DNA from: Desulfotruncus alcoholivorax DSM 16058
Lineage (GTDB): Bacteria; Bacillota; Desulfotomaculia; Desulfotomaculales; Desulfallaceae
Assembly (NCBI RefSeq): GCF_000430885.1
Contig: NZ_AUMW01000030.1
Coordinates: forward strand, 1-41,248
Length of the DNA stretch: 41,248 nt
Direction: 5' to 3'
Numbering within the stretch: position 1 is the first letter of the stretch; the number at the start of each line of letters is the position of its first letter. The notes beneath the pieces are model-generated. The model saw only the letters and a list, made by a program, of their open reading frames with translations. It made no database searches and had not been told where the DNA came from. Positions 22,581 to 31,363 of the stretch are shown in pieces. The translations under genes and the position numbers were made by a program.

Positions 22581-23408
22581 ATGCTGGTAAGCAGGCAAAA
22601 CTCGCGCATTAAATATGTGCGCCGGCTGTATCAAAAAAAATTCAGGGACAGCGAAGGTAAATTTATCATTGAAGGCGTTAGGTTCATAGAAGAGGCCATC
22701 AACGCGAACTGGACGCTGGAAACGGTTTTCTACGAATCACCTGTGGCAGGTGGGGACAGGGGGCAGCAGTTGTTGGAAAACCTTTCTAAAAGCGGCGCTG
22801 AAATTATTGCCGTGGAAAAATCACTGTTTAGAGAGATAGCCGACACCGAATCGCCACAAGGCATACTGGCGGTGGCTAAGAAACCAACGGAACTTGATTT
22901 TAAGCCTGTGGAATGGCGCAAAAACGAGAAAGATTTGCTGGTAATGGTAGACGGTGTCCAGGACCCCGGTAACCTGGGAACAATTATCCGCAGCGCGGAT
23001 GCAGCGGGAGCCGATTGCGTTTTTATTCTAAAAGGGACAGTTGACCCTTATAATCCCAAGACGCTGCGCTCAACGATGGGTTCTATTTTCCATATACCCT
23101 TAGTCAGCGTGGAAGACCGGGAAGATTTCTTGACCAGCCTTCATGCCGGGGGCTGGAACCTGGTGGTGGGAGATCCTGTTGCTTCAAAACTACTTTGCAA
23201 TGCCGACCTAACCCGCAACACGGTTTTGGTTATTGGTAATGAAGCCAGCGGGGTATCTGAGGATTTACAGAGGGACGCCAGTGATCTGGTTAAAATACCC
23301 ATGCCGGGGCGGGCCGAATCATTAAATGCAGGCGTAGCCGCCGGAATTATGCTTTACGAAACTGTTCGCCAGAGGATGGCTGCTGGCAGGATAATTGCTA
23401 GACCTTAA
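22581..23408 (+). CDS. rlmB: TrmH/SpoU-family RNA 2'-O-methyltransferase (RlmB-like)
   Basis: The product of 275 residues methylates a ribose 2'-OH in rRNA or tRNA using SAM. ATG 22581 follows AGGGAGACGAC; the frame is open from 22557. The N-terminal substrate-binding domain has SRQNSRIKYVRRLYQKKFR and KFIIEGVRFIEEAI. The SPOUT domain has motif 1 LVMVDGVQDPGNLGTIIRSA with the catalytic Asn/Arg, motif 2 VLVIGNEASGVSEDL and motif 3 IPMPGRAESLNAGVAAGIM. The gene is usual between rplT and pheS. The exact target (23S G2251 for true RlmB) cannot be told from sequence, so the symbol is tentative. Confidence 0.9.
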   Translation: MLVSRQNSRIKYVRRLYQKKFRDSEGKFIIEGVRFIEEAINANWTLETVFYESPVAGGDRGQQLLENLSKSGAEIIAVEKSLFREIADTESPQGILAVAKKPTELDFKPVEWRKNEKDLLVMVDGVQDPGNLGTIIRSADAAGADCVFILKGTVDPYNPKTLRSTMGSIFHIPLVSVEDREDFLTSLHAGGWNLVVGDPVASKLLCNADLTRNTVLVIGNEASGVSEDLQRDASDLVKIPMPGRAESLNAGVAAGIMLYETVRQRMAAGRIIARP

Positions 23409-23429
23409 CATCATTTTCAGCCAACTTCC

Positions 23430-23458
23430 TTGTTTTAAATATGCCCTTATGATATAAT
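23430..23458 (+). promoter_or_regulatory. Putative SigA promoter upstream of pheS leader
   Basis: TTGTTT (23430-23435) and TATAAT (23453-23458) are separated by 17 bases. A transcript from it would meet the terminator at 23498-23530 after only about 65 bases. Confidence 0.6.
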
Positions 23459-23497
23459 CAAACTCGGGTAAGGTCCTCAAAGAATGAGGGAAAGGTT

Positions 23498-23530
23498 GTG
23501 GTTAAATGTTTTTAACCGCCGATTTTTTTT
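23498..23530 (+). terminator. Strong terminator between rlmB and the pheS T-box
   Basis: GTGGTTAAA (23498-23506) pairs with TTTAACCGC (23511-23519, one T-G pair) around TGTT, followed by CGATTTTTTTT. A smaller hairpin CCTCA/TGAGG lies just upstream (about 23474-23488). It may end the rlmB transcript or a short RNA from the promoter at 23430-23458. Confidence 0.8.
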
Positions 23531-23619
23531 GGAAGTTGTTTGAAGCCACTGGTTCGGTGAGGGCGTATATACTTTACAGAAGGCTGGCTGTACATTAAGA
23601 TGCCAAATGATATATAACA

Positions 23620-23880
23620 GTGATGAAGGGGAGTAGTACGCGGCTAATTGTTTTGCCAGGGAGAAAGGATCATAGACTGGAAATCCTTTTAAAGACAACC
23701 CGCGAAATTCGCCCCGGAACTGCAGCTGAACGGTTTTCCAGTAGGTGTAGCCGGTTTCCCGCCGTTAACTGGGACCCGGGACTAAAAGCAGTGCCCCGGA
23801 TGAGTGGTTGAGCTTTATTGGCAACAATTTGGGTGGTACCACGGATATTATTAATCCGTCCCTTGGGGCGGTTTTTTATT
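23620..23880 (+). promoter_or_regulatory. T-box leader (Phe, UUC specifier) controlling pheST
   Basis: Stem I carries AGTA (in GGGGAGTAGTACGCGG), the GA motif CCAGGGAG, and the specifier loop GAAATTC, placing the Phe codon TTC at 23708-23710 between the CGCGG/CCGCG and GGGG/CCCC stems. The T-box GGGTGGTACCACGG is at 23831-23844. The terminator CCGTCC/GGGCGG with loop CTTG and TTTTTT follows (23856-23878). Its transcript may start near 23615, just after TATATA at 23610. Uncharged tRNA-Phe would relieve termination. Confidence 0.92.
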
Positions 23881-23936
23881 TGCCTGTAAAACATGGGAAT
23901 AATAGGAAGAGCGGATAACAACTGAGGAGGATGGAT

Positions 23937-24959
23937 ATGGAAGATAAATTAAATTCAATCTTGGCTGATGCCAGGGAAGCTTTGGCCAAAACCAATAATT
24001 TAAATGAATTAAATGAATTGAGAGTTAGGTACCTGGGGAAGAAAGGTTCCTTGACCATGGTTTTGAGAGGCATGGGCAGCCTTTCCCCGGAAGAGCGGCC
24101 AAGGGTTGGCCAGCTTGCCAACGAAGTTAGGGCGGAGATAGAAAATATTTTAGAACAGCGGCTTGCTGAAATAAAAAGAAAAGTTAAGTCCGCCAAGTTG
24201 GCCGAGGAAAAAATAGATGTAACTTTACCCGGTACGCCATTTCTAATCGGGCACAAGCACCCCCTTACCGCTGTTCAGGAGGAGATTGAAAATATCTTCC
24301 TGGGAATGGGGTATAGTATCGAAGAAGGCCCCGAAATTGAAACGGATTATTATAATTTCGAGGCGCTAAACCTTCCAAAATACCACCCGGCCCGCGATAT
24401 GCAAGATTCATTTTTTATCAGCCCGGAAGTGCTTTTACGCACCCATACATCTCCGGTTCAAGTAAGAACTATGGAGAGAACCGTCCCGAATCTACCGGTT
24501 CGGATTATCGCCCCCGGGAAAGTATATCGCCGTGATGATGATGCTACTCACTCCCCAATGTTTCATCAGGTGGAGGGTTTGGTAATTGATAAAAGGATTA
24601 CCTTTGGCGACTTAAAGGGCACATTGCAGGTATTTGCGGAAAAAATGTTCGGCCCTAAGACCCGAACAAGGTTCCGCCCAAGTTACTTCCCTTTTACCGA
24701 ACCCAGTGCCGAGGTTGACATATCTTGCGGTATGTGTGACGGAAAGGGATGTCGTGTCTGTTCTTATACCGGCTGGCTGGAGATCCTCGGATGCGGTATG
24801 GTTCACCCAAGGGTTCTGGAAATGTCAGGCTATAATTCTGAAGATGTTACCGGTTTTGCTTTTGGTATGGGGGTAGAGCGAATCGCCATGCTTAAATACG
24901 ATATAGACGATATGCGATTGCTTTTTGATAATGACCTGCGTTTTTTGGCGCAATTTTAA
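23937..24959 (+). CDS. pheS: Phenylalanyl-tRNA synthetase alpha subunit
   Basis: The product of 340 residues is the catalytic subunit of the (alpha-beta)2 enzyme. ATG 23937 was chosen over ATG 23931 because GAGGAGG ends directly at 23930, leaving six bases to the second ATG. The N-terminal coiled coil spans about residues 1-85 ([19 protein letters not shown]). The class II core has [20 protein letters not shown], the motif 2 region [32 protein letters not shown], and motif 3 [21 protein letters not shown] CxxC pair lies in [12 protein letters not shown]. It is 35 bases upstream of pheT. Confidence 0.97.
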   Translation: MEDKLNSILADAREALAKTNNLNELNELRVRYLGKKGSLTMVLRGMGSLSPEERPRVGQLANEVRAEIENILEQRLAEIKRKVKSAKLAEEKIDVTLPGTPFLIGHKHPLTAVQEEIENIFLGMGYSIEEGPEIETDYYNFEALNLPKYHPARDMQDSFFISPEVLLRTHTSPVQVRTMERTVPNLPVRIIAPGKVYRRDDDATHSPMFHQVEGLVIDKRITFGDLKGTLQVFAEKMFGPKTRTRFRPSYFPFTEPSAEVDISCGMCDGKGCRVCSYTGWLEILGCGMVHPRVLEMSGYNSEDVTGFAFGMGVERIAMLKYDIDDMRLLFDNDLRFLAQF

Positions 24960-24994
24960 GGGCTATGATAAAGTAGCATGAGGAGGTAGTTAAT

Positions 24995-27418
24995 TTGCGA
25001 GTTTCATATAAGTGGTTAAAGGAGTATGTCCAAATAGACGTACCACCCCGGGAGTTGGCAGAACGCCTGACCCTCGCAGGAGTTGCCGTTGAGGCCATTG
25101 AAGAACCGGGTAAAGATATTTCCAATGTTTATACCGGTAAAATACTGAAAATTGAACAGCATCCCAATGCCGATAAACTTGTGGTTTGCCGGGTTACCAC
25201 CGGTGGAGATGAAGAACTGCAGATTGTAACCGGGGCCACCAACGTCAGAGAGGGACATATTATTCCCGTGGCGGTGGTTGGTGCCAGGTTAACCGGGGGA
25301 CTGACAATTAAAAAGGCCAAGCTGCGGGGGGTGGAGTCTAGGGGAATGCTTTGTTCCGGGCAGGAACTGGGACTTGACCCGGATACAATGCCGGAAGACC
25401 AGGCGCACGGAATAATGATTCTTCCTGCAGATACGCCTCTTGGAGTTGACGTTAAGCCCTTAATCGGCTTGGACGATGCTATTCTGGAATTAGAACTGAC
25501 GCCCAACCGCGGAGACTGCATGAGCATGGTGGGAGTTGCACGGGAAGTGGCCGCAATTTTCAATAAACCTTTTAAAATGCCTGAAACTGATGTTGCTCCT
25601 ACTGTTGACGCTGCAGGGAATAACGTTAAGGTAGATATTGAAGACCCGGCTTTGTGCCGGCGCTATGTGGCTCGGCTGCTAAAAAATGTTAAAATTGGGG
25701 CTTCCCCGGCCTGGATGCAGGAGCGGCTAAGGGCGGCAGGTGTTCGTCCTATTAATAACGTGGTGGACGTAACAAACTACGTGATGATGGAACTGGGCCA
25801 GCCATTGCATGCTTTTGATTACAACAAACTTAAAGACGGTCATATTATCGTGCGCAGGGCTGCAGACGATGAAGCAATGTTGACCTTGGATAAGAGCAAA
25901 AGGGAGCTTTCTTCCGATATGCTGGTCATAACCGATCCAGGCGGGCCTGTGGCCGTGGCCGGCGTAATGGGCGGGTATGACTCGGAAGTAACACCGGAAA
26001 CCAAGGCGATCCTGCTGGAATCAGCTTATTTTGACCCTGTGAGCATCAGGCGCACTTCCCGCGACCTGGGGCTGCGTTCCGAGTCTTCAGCGCGGTTTGA
26101 AAAGGGTATCGACCTGACGGGCTGCCGGCGGGCCGCAGACAGGGCTGCGCGGCTGCTGGTGGATATGGGGGCGGCGGAAGTTGTGGATTTGGTGGTTGAT
26201 AACTACCCCAGGCCGTGGATCGAAAAAACAATTTTATTGCGGCCACAAAGGGTTTATCACATTTTAGACCTGCAAATTCCCCAGCCGGAAATTGCAGATT
26301 TATTAATCAGGCTGCAGTTTCAAGTTAAGGAAGATGAGAAGGGGTTGCTGGTAACTGTACCGGGCTTCCGTCCGGATATAAGTTTGGAAATTGACTTAAT
26401 TGAAGAAGTGGCCAGGCTATACGGTTTCAACTGCGTGCCCAACACGTTGCCGGTTGGCTCCGTGACCCAGGGTGCCAGGAATTATAGCCAGGAACTGGCC
26501 TTAAAGATAAGGAACTTCCTTGCTACGGGTGGTTTTTCCGAAGTGATCACTTACACCTTTGTAAACCCGCGGGTTTTTGATCTTTTAGGTTTAGCGCCGG
26601 ATAGCCAGTTAAGGAAAACGGTGGCGCTGAAAAACCCGATGAGCGAAGACCAGTCGGTAATGAGAACCCTGTTGTATCCTGGCTTGTTGGATGTGCTGCA
26701 GCGTAACGCCAAGCGTCAGGTAAAGGACGCCGCAGTGTTTGAGCTGGGGCGGGTATATCACCCCAGGGAGGGCGAAACGCTGCCGCTGGAAGTTACAACG
26801 CTTGCTGCAGCTGTGACGGGCTCTACGCCCGGGGGGTGGAACAGAAGCCCGGTTACAATGGATTTTTATTACCTCAAAGGGGTACTTGATGCGTTACTTG
26901 TTCAGGTTGGTGTTAATGATGTCTCTTATGTCCCTGTTACCGGTGCGCCCGGATTCCACCCCGGAAGAACTGCCGCAGTAATATGTGGCGAAACTGAAAT
27001 TGGTATTATTGGCGATCTTCATCCCGATGTTCAGGAGGCTTATGATTTAAGCCGGCCGGTGACAATCTTTGAAGTTAATTTTGATAAACTGGCCGGAGTT
27101 TCAGGGAACCTGCGCCGGTATAAATCGCTGCCAAGATTCCCGGGGGTGGAGCGCGATCTGGCCGTTGTGATCCGTAATGACATCCCTTGTGCTGATATCA
27201 TTAATACAATTTGCCGGGCTGCTTCCGCATTGTTACAGGAAGTTCGTTTGTTTGATGTTTACCGGGGCAAACAGGTGGAAAAGGGGAGGCAGAGCCTGGC
27301 GTTTTCACTAAAATTCCAGGCGGCTGACCGGACCTTGACGGATGATGAGGTTAATAAGCAAATTGAAAAAATTACCGGAGCGTTGGAGCGGGAGTATGCT
27401 GCGGTCCTGCGCAGCTAA
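24995..27418 (+). CDS. pheT: Phenylalanyl-tRNA synthetase beta subunit
   Basis: The product has 807 residues, the normal length. The start is TTG at 24995 behind GAGGAGGTAG; the first residues VSYKWLKEYVQIDVPP align with the standard N-terminus. Domains in order are a tRNA-binding OB fold (IEQHPNADKLVVCRVTTG), the B3/B4 editing domain (NRGDCMSMVGVAREVAAIFN, NNVVDVTNYVMMELGQPLHA), the B5 domain, a catalytic-like core (EEVARLYGFNCVPNTLP), and the C-terminal ferredoxin-fold anticodon-binding domain (FPGVERDLAVVI, KGRQSLAFSLKFQAADRTLT). It is cotranscribed with pheS under the T-box. Confidence 0.97.
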   Translation: MRVSYKWLKEYVQIDVPPRELAERLTLAGVAVEAIEEPGKDISNVYTGKILKIEQHPNADKLVVCRVTTGGDEELQIVTGATNVREGHIIPVAVVGARLTGGLTIKKAKLRGVESRGMLCSGQELGLDPDTMPEDQAHGIMILPADTPLGVDVKPLIGLDDAILELELTPNRGDCMSMVGVAREVAAIFNKPFKMPETDVAPTVDAAGNNVKVDIEDPALCRRYVARLLKNVKIGASPAWMQERLRAAGVRPINNVVDVTNYVMMELGQPLHAFDYNKLKDGHIIVRRAADDEAMLTLDKSKRELSSDMLVITDPGGPVAVAGVMGGYDSEVTPETKAILLESAYFDPVSIRRTSRDLGLRSESSARFEKGIDLTGCRRAADRAARLLVDMGAAEVVDLVVDNYPRPWIEKTILLRPQRVYHILDLQIPQPEIADLLIRLQFQVKEDEKGLLVTVPGFRPDISLEIDLIEEVARLYGFNCVPNTLPVGSVTQGARNYSQELALKIRNFLATGGFSEVITYTFVNPRVFDLLGLAPDSQLRKTVALKNPMSEDQSVMRTLLYPGLLDVLQRNAKRQVKDAAVFELGRVYHPREGETLPLEVTTLAAAVTGSTPGGWNRSPVTMDFYYLKGVLDALLVQVGVNDVSYVPVTGAPGFHPGRTAAVICGETEIGIIGDLHPDVQEAYDLSRPVTIFEVNFDKLAGVSGNLRRYKSLPRFPGVERDLAVVIRNDIPCADIINTICRAASALLQEVRLFDVYRGKQVEKGRQSLAFSLKFQAADRTLTDDEVNKQIEKITGALEREYAAVLRS

Positions 27419-27519
27419 ACATTGTCCAAATTGCATAAAAAATTTCCTCTTTTTGAAGGAATATGACGCTATGTGTAGAATACATTGCCAGTGTTCCTAA
27501 AAAAGGGGTGGGCCAGGTA

Positions 27520-27807
27520 ATGTCCAGCGGGCAAAACAGGGTTGAGGTTGAAATTAATGGTGAGCGTTACACGCTTGTGGGTGATGCTCCACCTGAAAAT
27601 ATGATTAAGATATCCCTGGAAGTTGACGAAAAAATAAAGCAAGTTATGAAAAGAAATACCAGGCTATCCCTTTATAAGGCGGCGATTTTAGTAGCCCTAA
27701 ATATTTCTGAAGAACTCCATATATTGAAGCAGGAGTATTGCAACTTGGTAAGTATGATGGAAGAAGAGCAGGAGCGGGAGCCGGAAAGAAAGATAAGGAA
27801 AAAGTAG
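27520..27807 (+). CDS. zapA: Cell division protein ZapA
   Basis: The product of 95 residues promotes bundling of FtsZ at the division site. ATG 27520 (behind GGGGTGGGCCAGG) gives the usual ZapA length; a longer frame from ATG 27463 has a poorly spaced site. The N-terminal part is VEVEINGERYTLVGDAPPEN, then MIKISLEVDEKIKQVMKRN, and a C-terminal coiled coil LNISEELHILKQEYCNLVSM ends in a charged tail. It lies 101 bases after pheT and before polX, the usual Firmicute order. A terminator follows. Confidence 0.85.
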   Translation: MSSGQNRVEVEINGERYTLVGDAPPENMIKISLEVDEKIKQVMKRNTRLSLYKAAILVALNISEELHILKQEYCNLVSMMEEEQEREPERKIRKK

Positions 27808-27815
27808 CCCCAGAC

Positions 27816-27847
27816 ACTCATGGAGTTGACTTCATGAGTTTTTTATT
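27816..27847 (+). terminator. Terminator after zapA
   Basis: ACTCATG (27816-27822) pairs with CATGAGT (27833-27839), followed by TTTTTTATTATTTTTT. The stem is only 7 bases, with a good T run. Confidence 0.75.
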
Positions 27848-27895
27848 ATTTTTTGGGGTACATTATCATGAAGAATTGAAACGGGGCGTTTTGCT

Positions 27896-29608
27896 GTGCG
27901 TAATATGGAAATTGCCCGGGTGTTTTATCAGATTGCAGATCTGATGGAATTCAAAGGTGATGATTTTTTTAAAATCCGGGCATATCGTAAAGCTGCCAGG
28001 GCCATAGCAGGTTTGGAAGAGCCCGTAGCAGATCTATATAACAGCGGAAAACTAATTGAAGTACCCGGAGTGGGTAAAAACATTATTGCCAAGATCGGAG
28101 AGTTGTTGACCACAGGGCAGTGCCAGCTGCACGAAAGGTTGAAACAAGAGGTTCCGGTGAGCCTTCTGGAATTAATGTCTCTGCCCGGCCTGGGTCCCAA
28201 AAAAATTTGGCTGCTGCATGAAAGACTGGGGATATCCTCCATTGCAGAACTGGAAGAAGCAACCCGTGCCAAAAAGGTTAGGGAAATTCCGGGGATGGGG
28301 TCCCGAACGGAGCAGGAAATAATCCGCAGCATCAGCAGGCTGAAAAGAAAGACCAGTCAACTGCCCCTGGGCGCGGCACGGGAACTGGCCGCCGGTTTTT
28401 GCAGGTACTTGAAACAGATGGGTATGGACCAGAGGGTGGAAATAACCGGAGCTATCAGGCGCTGGGCGCCAATGGTGGACAGTATTGACCTTCTGGTGGT
28501 TGCCGCAGATGTACAAAACGTTCAAGAGTTATTCGCCATGCATCCGGACCTTGGGGATGTGATATGGCGGGAAGAGGGCCGGTTTCAACTTGCCAGCCGC
28601 TGGGGCGTTCCGGTGGAAGTTTTTATTGTCCCTGAAAGCGAATACTGGTATGCTTTACTCTGGAGCACAGGCAGCCCGTCACATTACCGGAGGCTGCAGG
28701 TGTTGGCCTGGAAGCGGGGCTGGCGCTTAAACAAAAGTGGCCTGTATCCGCGCAGCGGCGACGCGGCTGTGGTGCATAGTGAAAAGGAAATCTACAGGCT
28801 GTTGGAATTGCAATATGTACCACCCGAATTAAGGGAAAACGAAGGTGAATTGAGCGCTGCCTGCAACAATTCCATACCCCGTTTATTAAACGCGGGCGAT
28901 ATTCGTGGTGATTTGCATGTTCATACTAACTGGAGCGACGGGATGAACAGCATTGAGGAAATGGCGCAGCGCGCACGGGAAAAGGGTTACCGGTATATGG
29001 CGATAACCGATCACTCAGCTTCGCTAAAAGTGGCCAAAGGCCTTTCCCGGGAAAGGCTGCTGATGCAGCATGAAACGATTCGCAAATTAAACCGGCAGTG
29101 GGAGGATTTTCATCTTTTTACCGGGGTAGAAGTTGATATTCTTGCTGACGGCAGGCTTGATTACCCCGACGAAATACTGGCCGGGATAGATGTGGTAGTC
29201 GCCTCTGTCCACAGCGGCTTCAAGCAGGACCGCGCCACCATAACCAGGAGAATGATTGCCGCCATTGAAAATGAACATGTTGATATTATCGGCCATCCCA
29301 CCGGGCGCCTATTGGGACACCGGGAGCCCTATGCAGTGGATGTTGAAGCAATCATTGAGGCTGCCGCCAGGCATAAAAAGGTGCTGGAGATCAACGCTTC
29401 CCCGGACCGCCTGGACCTGGATGAATTTTATGTCCGGCTGGCCAGGGAAAGCGGAGTGCTTATAGCCATAAATACAGACGCCCATGATCTGCGCCGGCTT
29501 GAAGAGATGGAATTCGGCATCTCCGTAGCGCGCCGGGCCTGGCTTATGCCCGGGCATGTTATTAATACATATGAACTTGACGATTTGGTGCGGGTGCTGC
29601 AAAGATGA
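27896..29608 (+). CDS. polX: PolX-type DNA polymerase/PHP-domain protein with altered polymerase site
   Basis: The product has 570 residues. GTG 27896 lies about nine bases past GGGGCG. The N-terminal helix-hairpin-helix region is residues 1-150 ([45 protein letters not shown]). The polymerase palm follows: family X has GS.RR...DID, but here residues 184-198 read [15 protein letters not shown], so the first catalytic Asp appears replaced by Ser, and the third is Glu in VPVEVFIV (E241). The C-terminal PHP domain is intact ([47 protein letters not shown]), suggesting a metal-dependent 3'-5' exonuclease or phosphoesterase. DNA synthesis activity is doubtful. The mpg gene overlaps the stop by four bases. 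Confidence 0.92.
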   Translation: MRNMEIARVFYQIADLMEFKGDDFFKIRAYRKAARAIAGLEEPVADLYNSGKLIEVPGVGKNIIAKIGELLTTGQCQLHERLKQEVPVSLLELMSLPGLGPKKIWLLHERLGISSIAELEEATRAKKVREIPGMGSRTEQEIIRSISRLKRKTSQLPLGAARELAAGFCRYLKQMGMDQRVEITGAIRRWAPMVDSIDLLVVAADVQNVQELFAMHPDLGDVIWREEGRFQLASRWGVPVEVFIVPESEYWYALLWSTGSPSHYRRLQVLAWKRGWRLNKSGLYPRSGDAAVVHSEKEIYRLLELQYVPPELRENEGELSAACNNSIPRLLNAGDIRGDLHVHTNWSDGMNSIEEMAQRAREKGYRYMAITDHSASLKVAKGLSRERLLMQHETIRKLNRQWEDFHLFTGVEVDILADGRLDYPDEILAGIDVVVASVHSGFKQDRATITRRMIAAIENEHVDIIGHPTGRLLGHREPYAVDVEAIIEAAARHKKVLEINASPDRLDLDEFYVRLARESGVLIAINTDAHDLRRLEEMEFGISVARRAWLMPGHVINTYELDDLVRVLQR

Positions 29609-30195
29609 CGGATTTTAAAATAAACTGCAACCCCCTGCCAAGGGAATTTTACGACCGTGACACTGTAACGGTCTCCAGGGCTTTGCTGGGCTGTTTTTTA
29701 GTACACCGTACCTCTGAAGGAACCACTGCGGGCAGGATTGTTGAAACCGAGGCTTATTTGCAGGGCGATCCTGCCTGCCACGCCGCCCGCCGTATGACCC
29801 CGAGGAACAAGGTAATGTTCGGGCCGCCGGGCCATGCCTATGTATATTTTACTTACGGAATGCATTATTGTTTTAACGTGGTATCCCAATCCGAGGGTGT
29901 GGGGGAAGCCGTGCTGATCAGAGCGCTGGAACCCGTCCATAACATAAAATTGATGCAGCAGCGGCGAGGCAGGGAACGATTAATGGACCTTTGCTCCGGA
30001 CCCGCAAAACTAACCCGGGCCATGGGCATTGGTATCGAGCAAAATTGTGTTGACCTGACCACCGGCGATTTATATCTTTGCGCGGGTGATGCTGGTTCGG
30101 CCATTATCACCACTACCAGGATAGGTATTCGGGAAGGGACTGATTTACCCCTGCGTTTTTATTTGCAAGATAGCAGGTATGTATCCAGGAAATAA
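29605..30195 (+). CDS. 3-methyladenine DNA glycosylase (AAG/MPG family)
   Basis: The product of 196 residues excises alkylated purines in base-excision repair. Family signatures seen are [38 protein letters not shown] (with the catalytic Glu region), [20 protein letters not shown] and AVLIRALEP, and near the C-terminus [14 protein letters not shown]. The ATG overlaps the polX TGA (ATGA), indicating translational coupling of two repair genes. The length is normal for bacterial AAG. No zinc finger is expected in this fold. Confidence 0.95.
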   Translation: MTDFKINCNPLPREFYDRDTVTVSRALLGCFLVHRTSEGTTAGRIVETEAYLQGDPACHAARRMTPRNKVMFGPPGHAYVYFTYGMHYCFNVVSQSEGVGEAVLIRALEPVHNIKLMQQRRGRERLMDLCSGPAKLTRAMGIGIEQNCVDLTTGDLYLCAGDAGSAIITTTRIGIREGTDLPLRFYLQDSRYVSRK

Positions 30196-30218
30196 CAAAT
30201 ATATGTTATTAAGATTAT

Positions 30219-30351
30219 GTTACTATTCAGGTAGTCATAGTTACTAAATAGAATTAAAGTAGTCAGAATTCAGAATTCAGTAGGGAAATTTTTGCATTCC
30301 ACTTGAATTGCACCCAAAAATTATTCTGACTCCTGGCTCCTGAATAGTTAC
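30219..30351. repeat. MITE-like element with nested inverted repeats
   Basis: The ends GTTACTATTCAGG (30219-30231) and CCTGAATAGTTAC (30339-30351) are inverted copies with one mismatch. Inside, AGTCAGAAT (30261-30269) and ATTCTGACT (30323-30331) are perfect inverted repeats, and CAGAATTCAGAATTCAG is a short tandem repeat. The unit of 133 bases is non-coding and fills most of the gap between mpg and the NIF3-like gene. It resembles small intergenic repeats I recall from other Peptococcaceae and related thermophilic Clostridia, but no search was run. Confidence 0.65.
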
Positions 30352-30377
30352 GGGACTATTTTAATAAGGGAGTGGCC

Positions 30378-31334
30378 ATGATGAAAATTAAAGAGATTTA
30401 CGAATACGTAATTGCCAGGGGAATGGAAAAGGACCCCAGGGGGATTGACGTCGTAAAAGGGAAACTGGCCAGAGAAAAGAAACGTTATGAGGAAATGAAG
30501 GAAGAAGACAAGAAATCCTATGACACCGACAGGCTGACCAATCCATATAGCGATACCAGAGTGCTTTTTGGTGATCCCGATACCGAGGTAAACCGCATGT
30601 TGGTTGGTATCGACATTGAAGTGGGTGAGGTGCTGCTGGCGGACCGACTTGGTGAAAAGGGCAAAAAGATTGATTTAATTATGTCCCATCACCCGGAAGG
30701 AAAAGCCCTGTCCGGGCTCCATGATGTTATGCACCTGCAGGAAGATATCCTGGCTAATTACGGTGTGCCCATCAACGTGGCTGAGGGGATTATGGTTTCC
30801 CGCATTGGTGAGGTGAAGAGAGGGCTGATGCCGCTAAACCATAACCGGGCGGTTGATGCGGCAAAAATTCTGGGATTGCCTATTATGAGTGCACATACGG
30901 TGGCGGACAATCATGTAACCACATATCTCCAGGAATTAATGGATAAGGAAAAGCCGGCCACCCTTGGCGATATCGTTAAGTTGCTGAAGACCATTCCGGA
31001 ATACGCTGAGGCAGATAAGCACGGCGCCGGGCCCAATATCGTGGTGGGAAACAAGGAAAGGCGTGCCGGTAAAATACTGGTTGACATGACCGGGGGCACC
31101 AGCGGCTCGGAGGACGCTTATGCCAAGCTGTCTCAGGCCGGGGTCGGCACCTTGCTGGTGATGCATATTGGGGAAAAACACCGCAAGGAAGCCGAAAAGA
31201 ACCATGTCAATGTGATTATTGCGGGGCATATGGCCAGCGACTCCATTGGCATGAACCTGCTGCTGGACGGCCTGGAAGACCTGGGTCTGGAAATTGTAAC
31301 TTGTTCGGGATTCATCAGGAACAAAAGAAGCTGA
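30378..31334 (+). CDS. NIF3-like (NGG1p-interacting factor 3 family) protein
   Basis: The product has about 318 residues. ATG 30378 lies five bases past AAGGGAG; GTG 30372 and ATG 30381 are alternatives. Family-type features are LIMSHHPEGKALSGLHDVMH, with the His pair that binds metals in NIF3 proteins, then MSAHTVADNHVTTYL, a central GGTSGSEDAYAKLSQAGVGT and LLVMHIGEKHRKEAEKNHVN, ending VIIAGHMASDSIGMNLLLDG. The metal-binding core looks complete. The exact reaction is unknown. The N-terminal about 80 residues (DPRGIDVVKGKLAREKKRYE) are more charged than in short NIF3 proteins. It lies 29 bases before the U32 gene. Confidence 0.8.
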   Translation: MMKIKEIYEYVIARGMEKDPRGIDVVKGKLAREKKRYEEMKEEDKKSYDTDRLTNPYSDTRVLFGDPDTEVNRMLVGIDIEVGEVLLADRLGEKGKKIDLIMSHHPEGKALSGLHDVMHLQEDILANYGVPINVAEGIMVSRIGEVKRGLMPLNHNRAVDAAKILGLPIMSAHTVADNHVTTYLQELMDKEKPATLGDIVKLLKTIPEYAEADKHGAGPNIVVGNKERRAGKILVDMTGGTSGSEDAYAKLSQAGVGTLLVMHIGEKHRKEAEKNHVNVIIAGHMASDSIGMNLLLDGLEDLGLEIVTCSGFIRNKRS

Positions 31335-31363
31335 GAAACGGTTTTTTGAAACGGGGAAATTAA

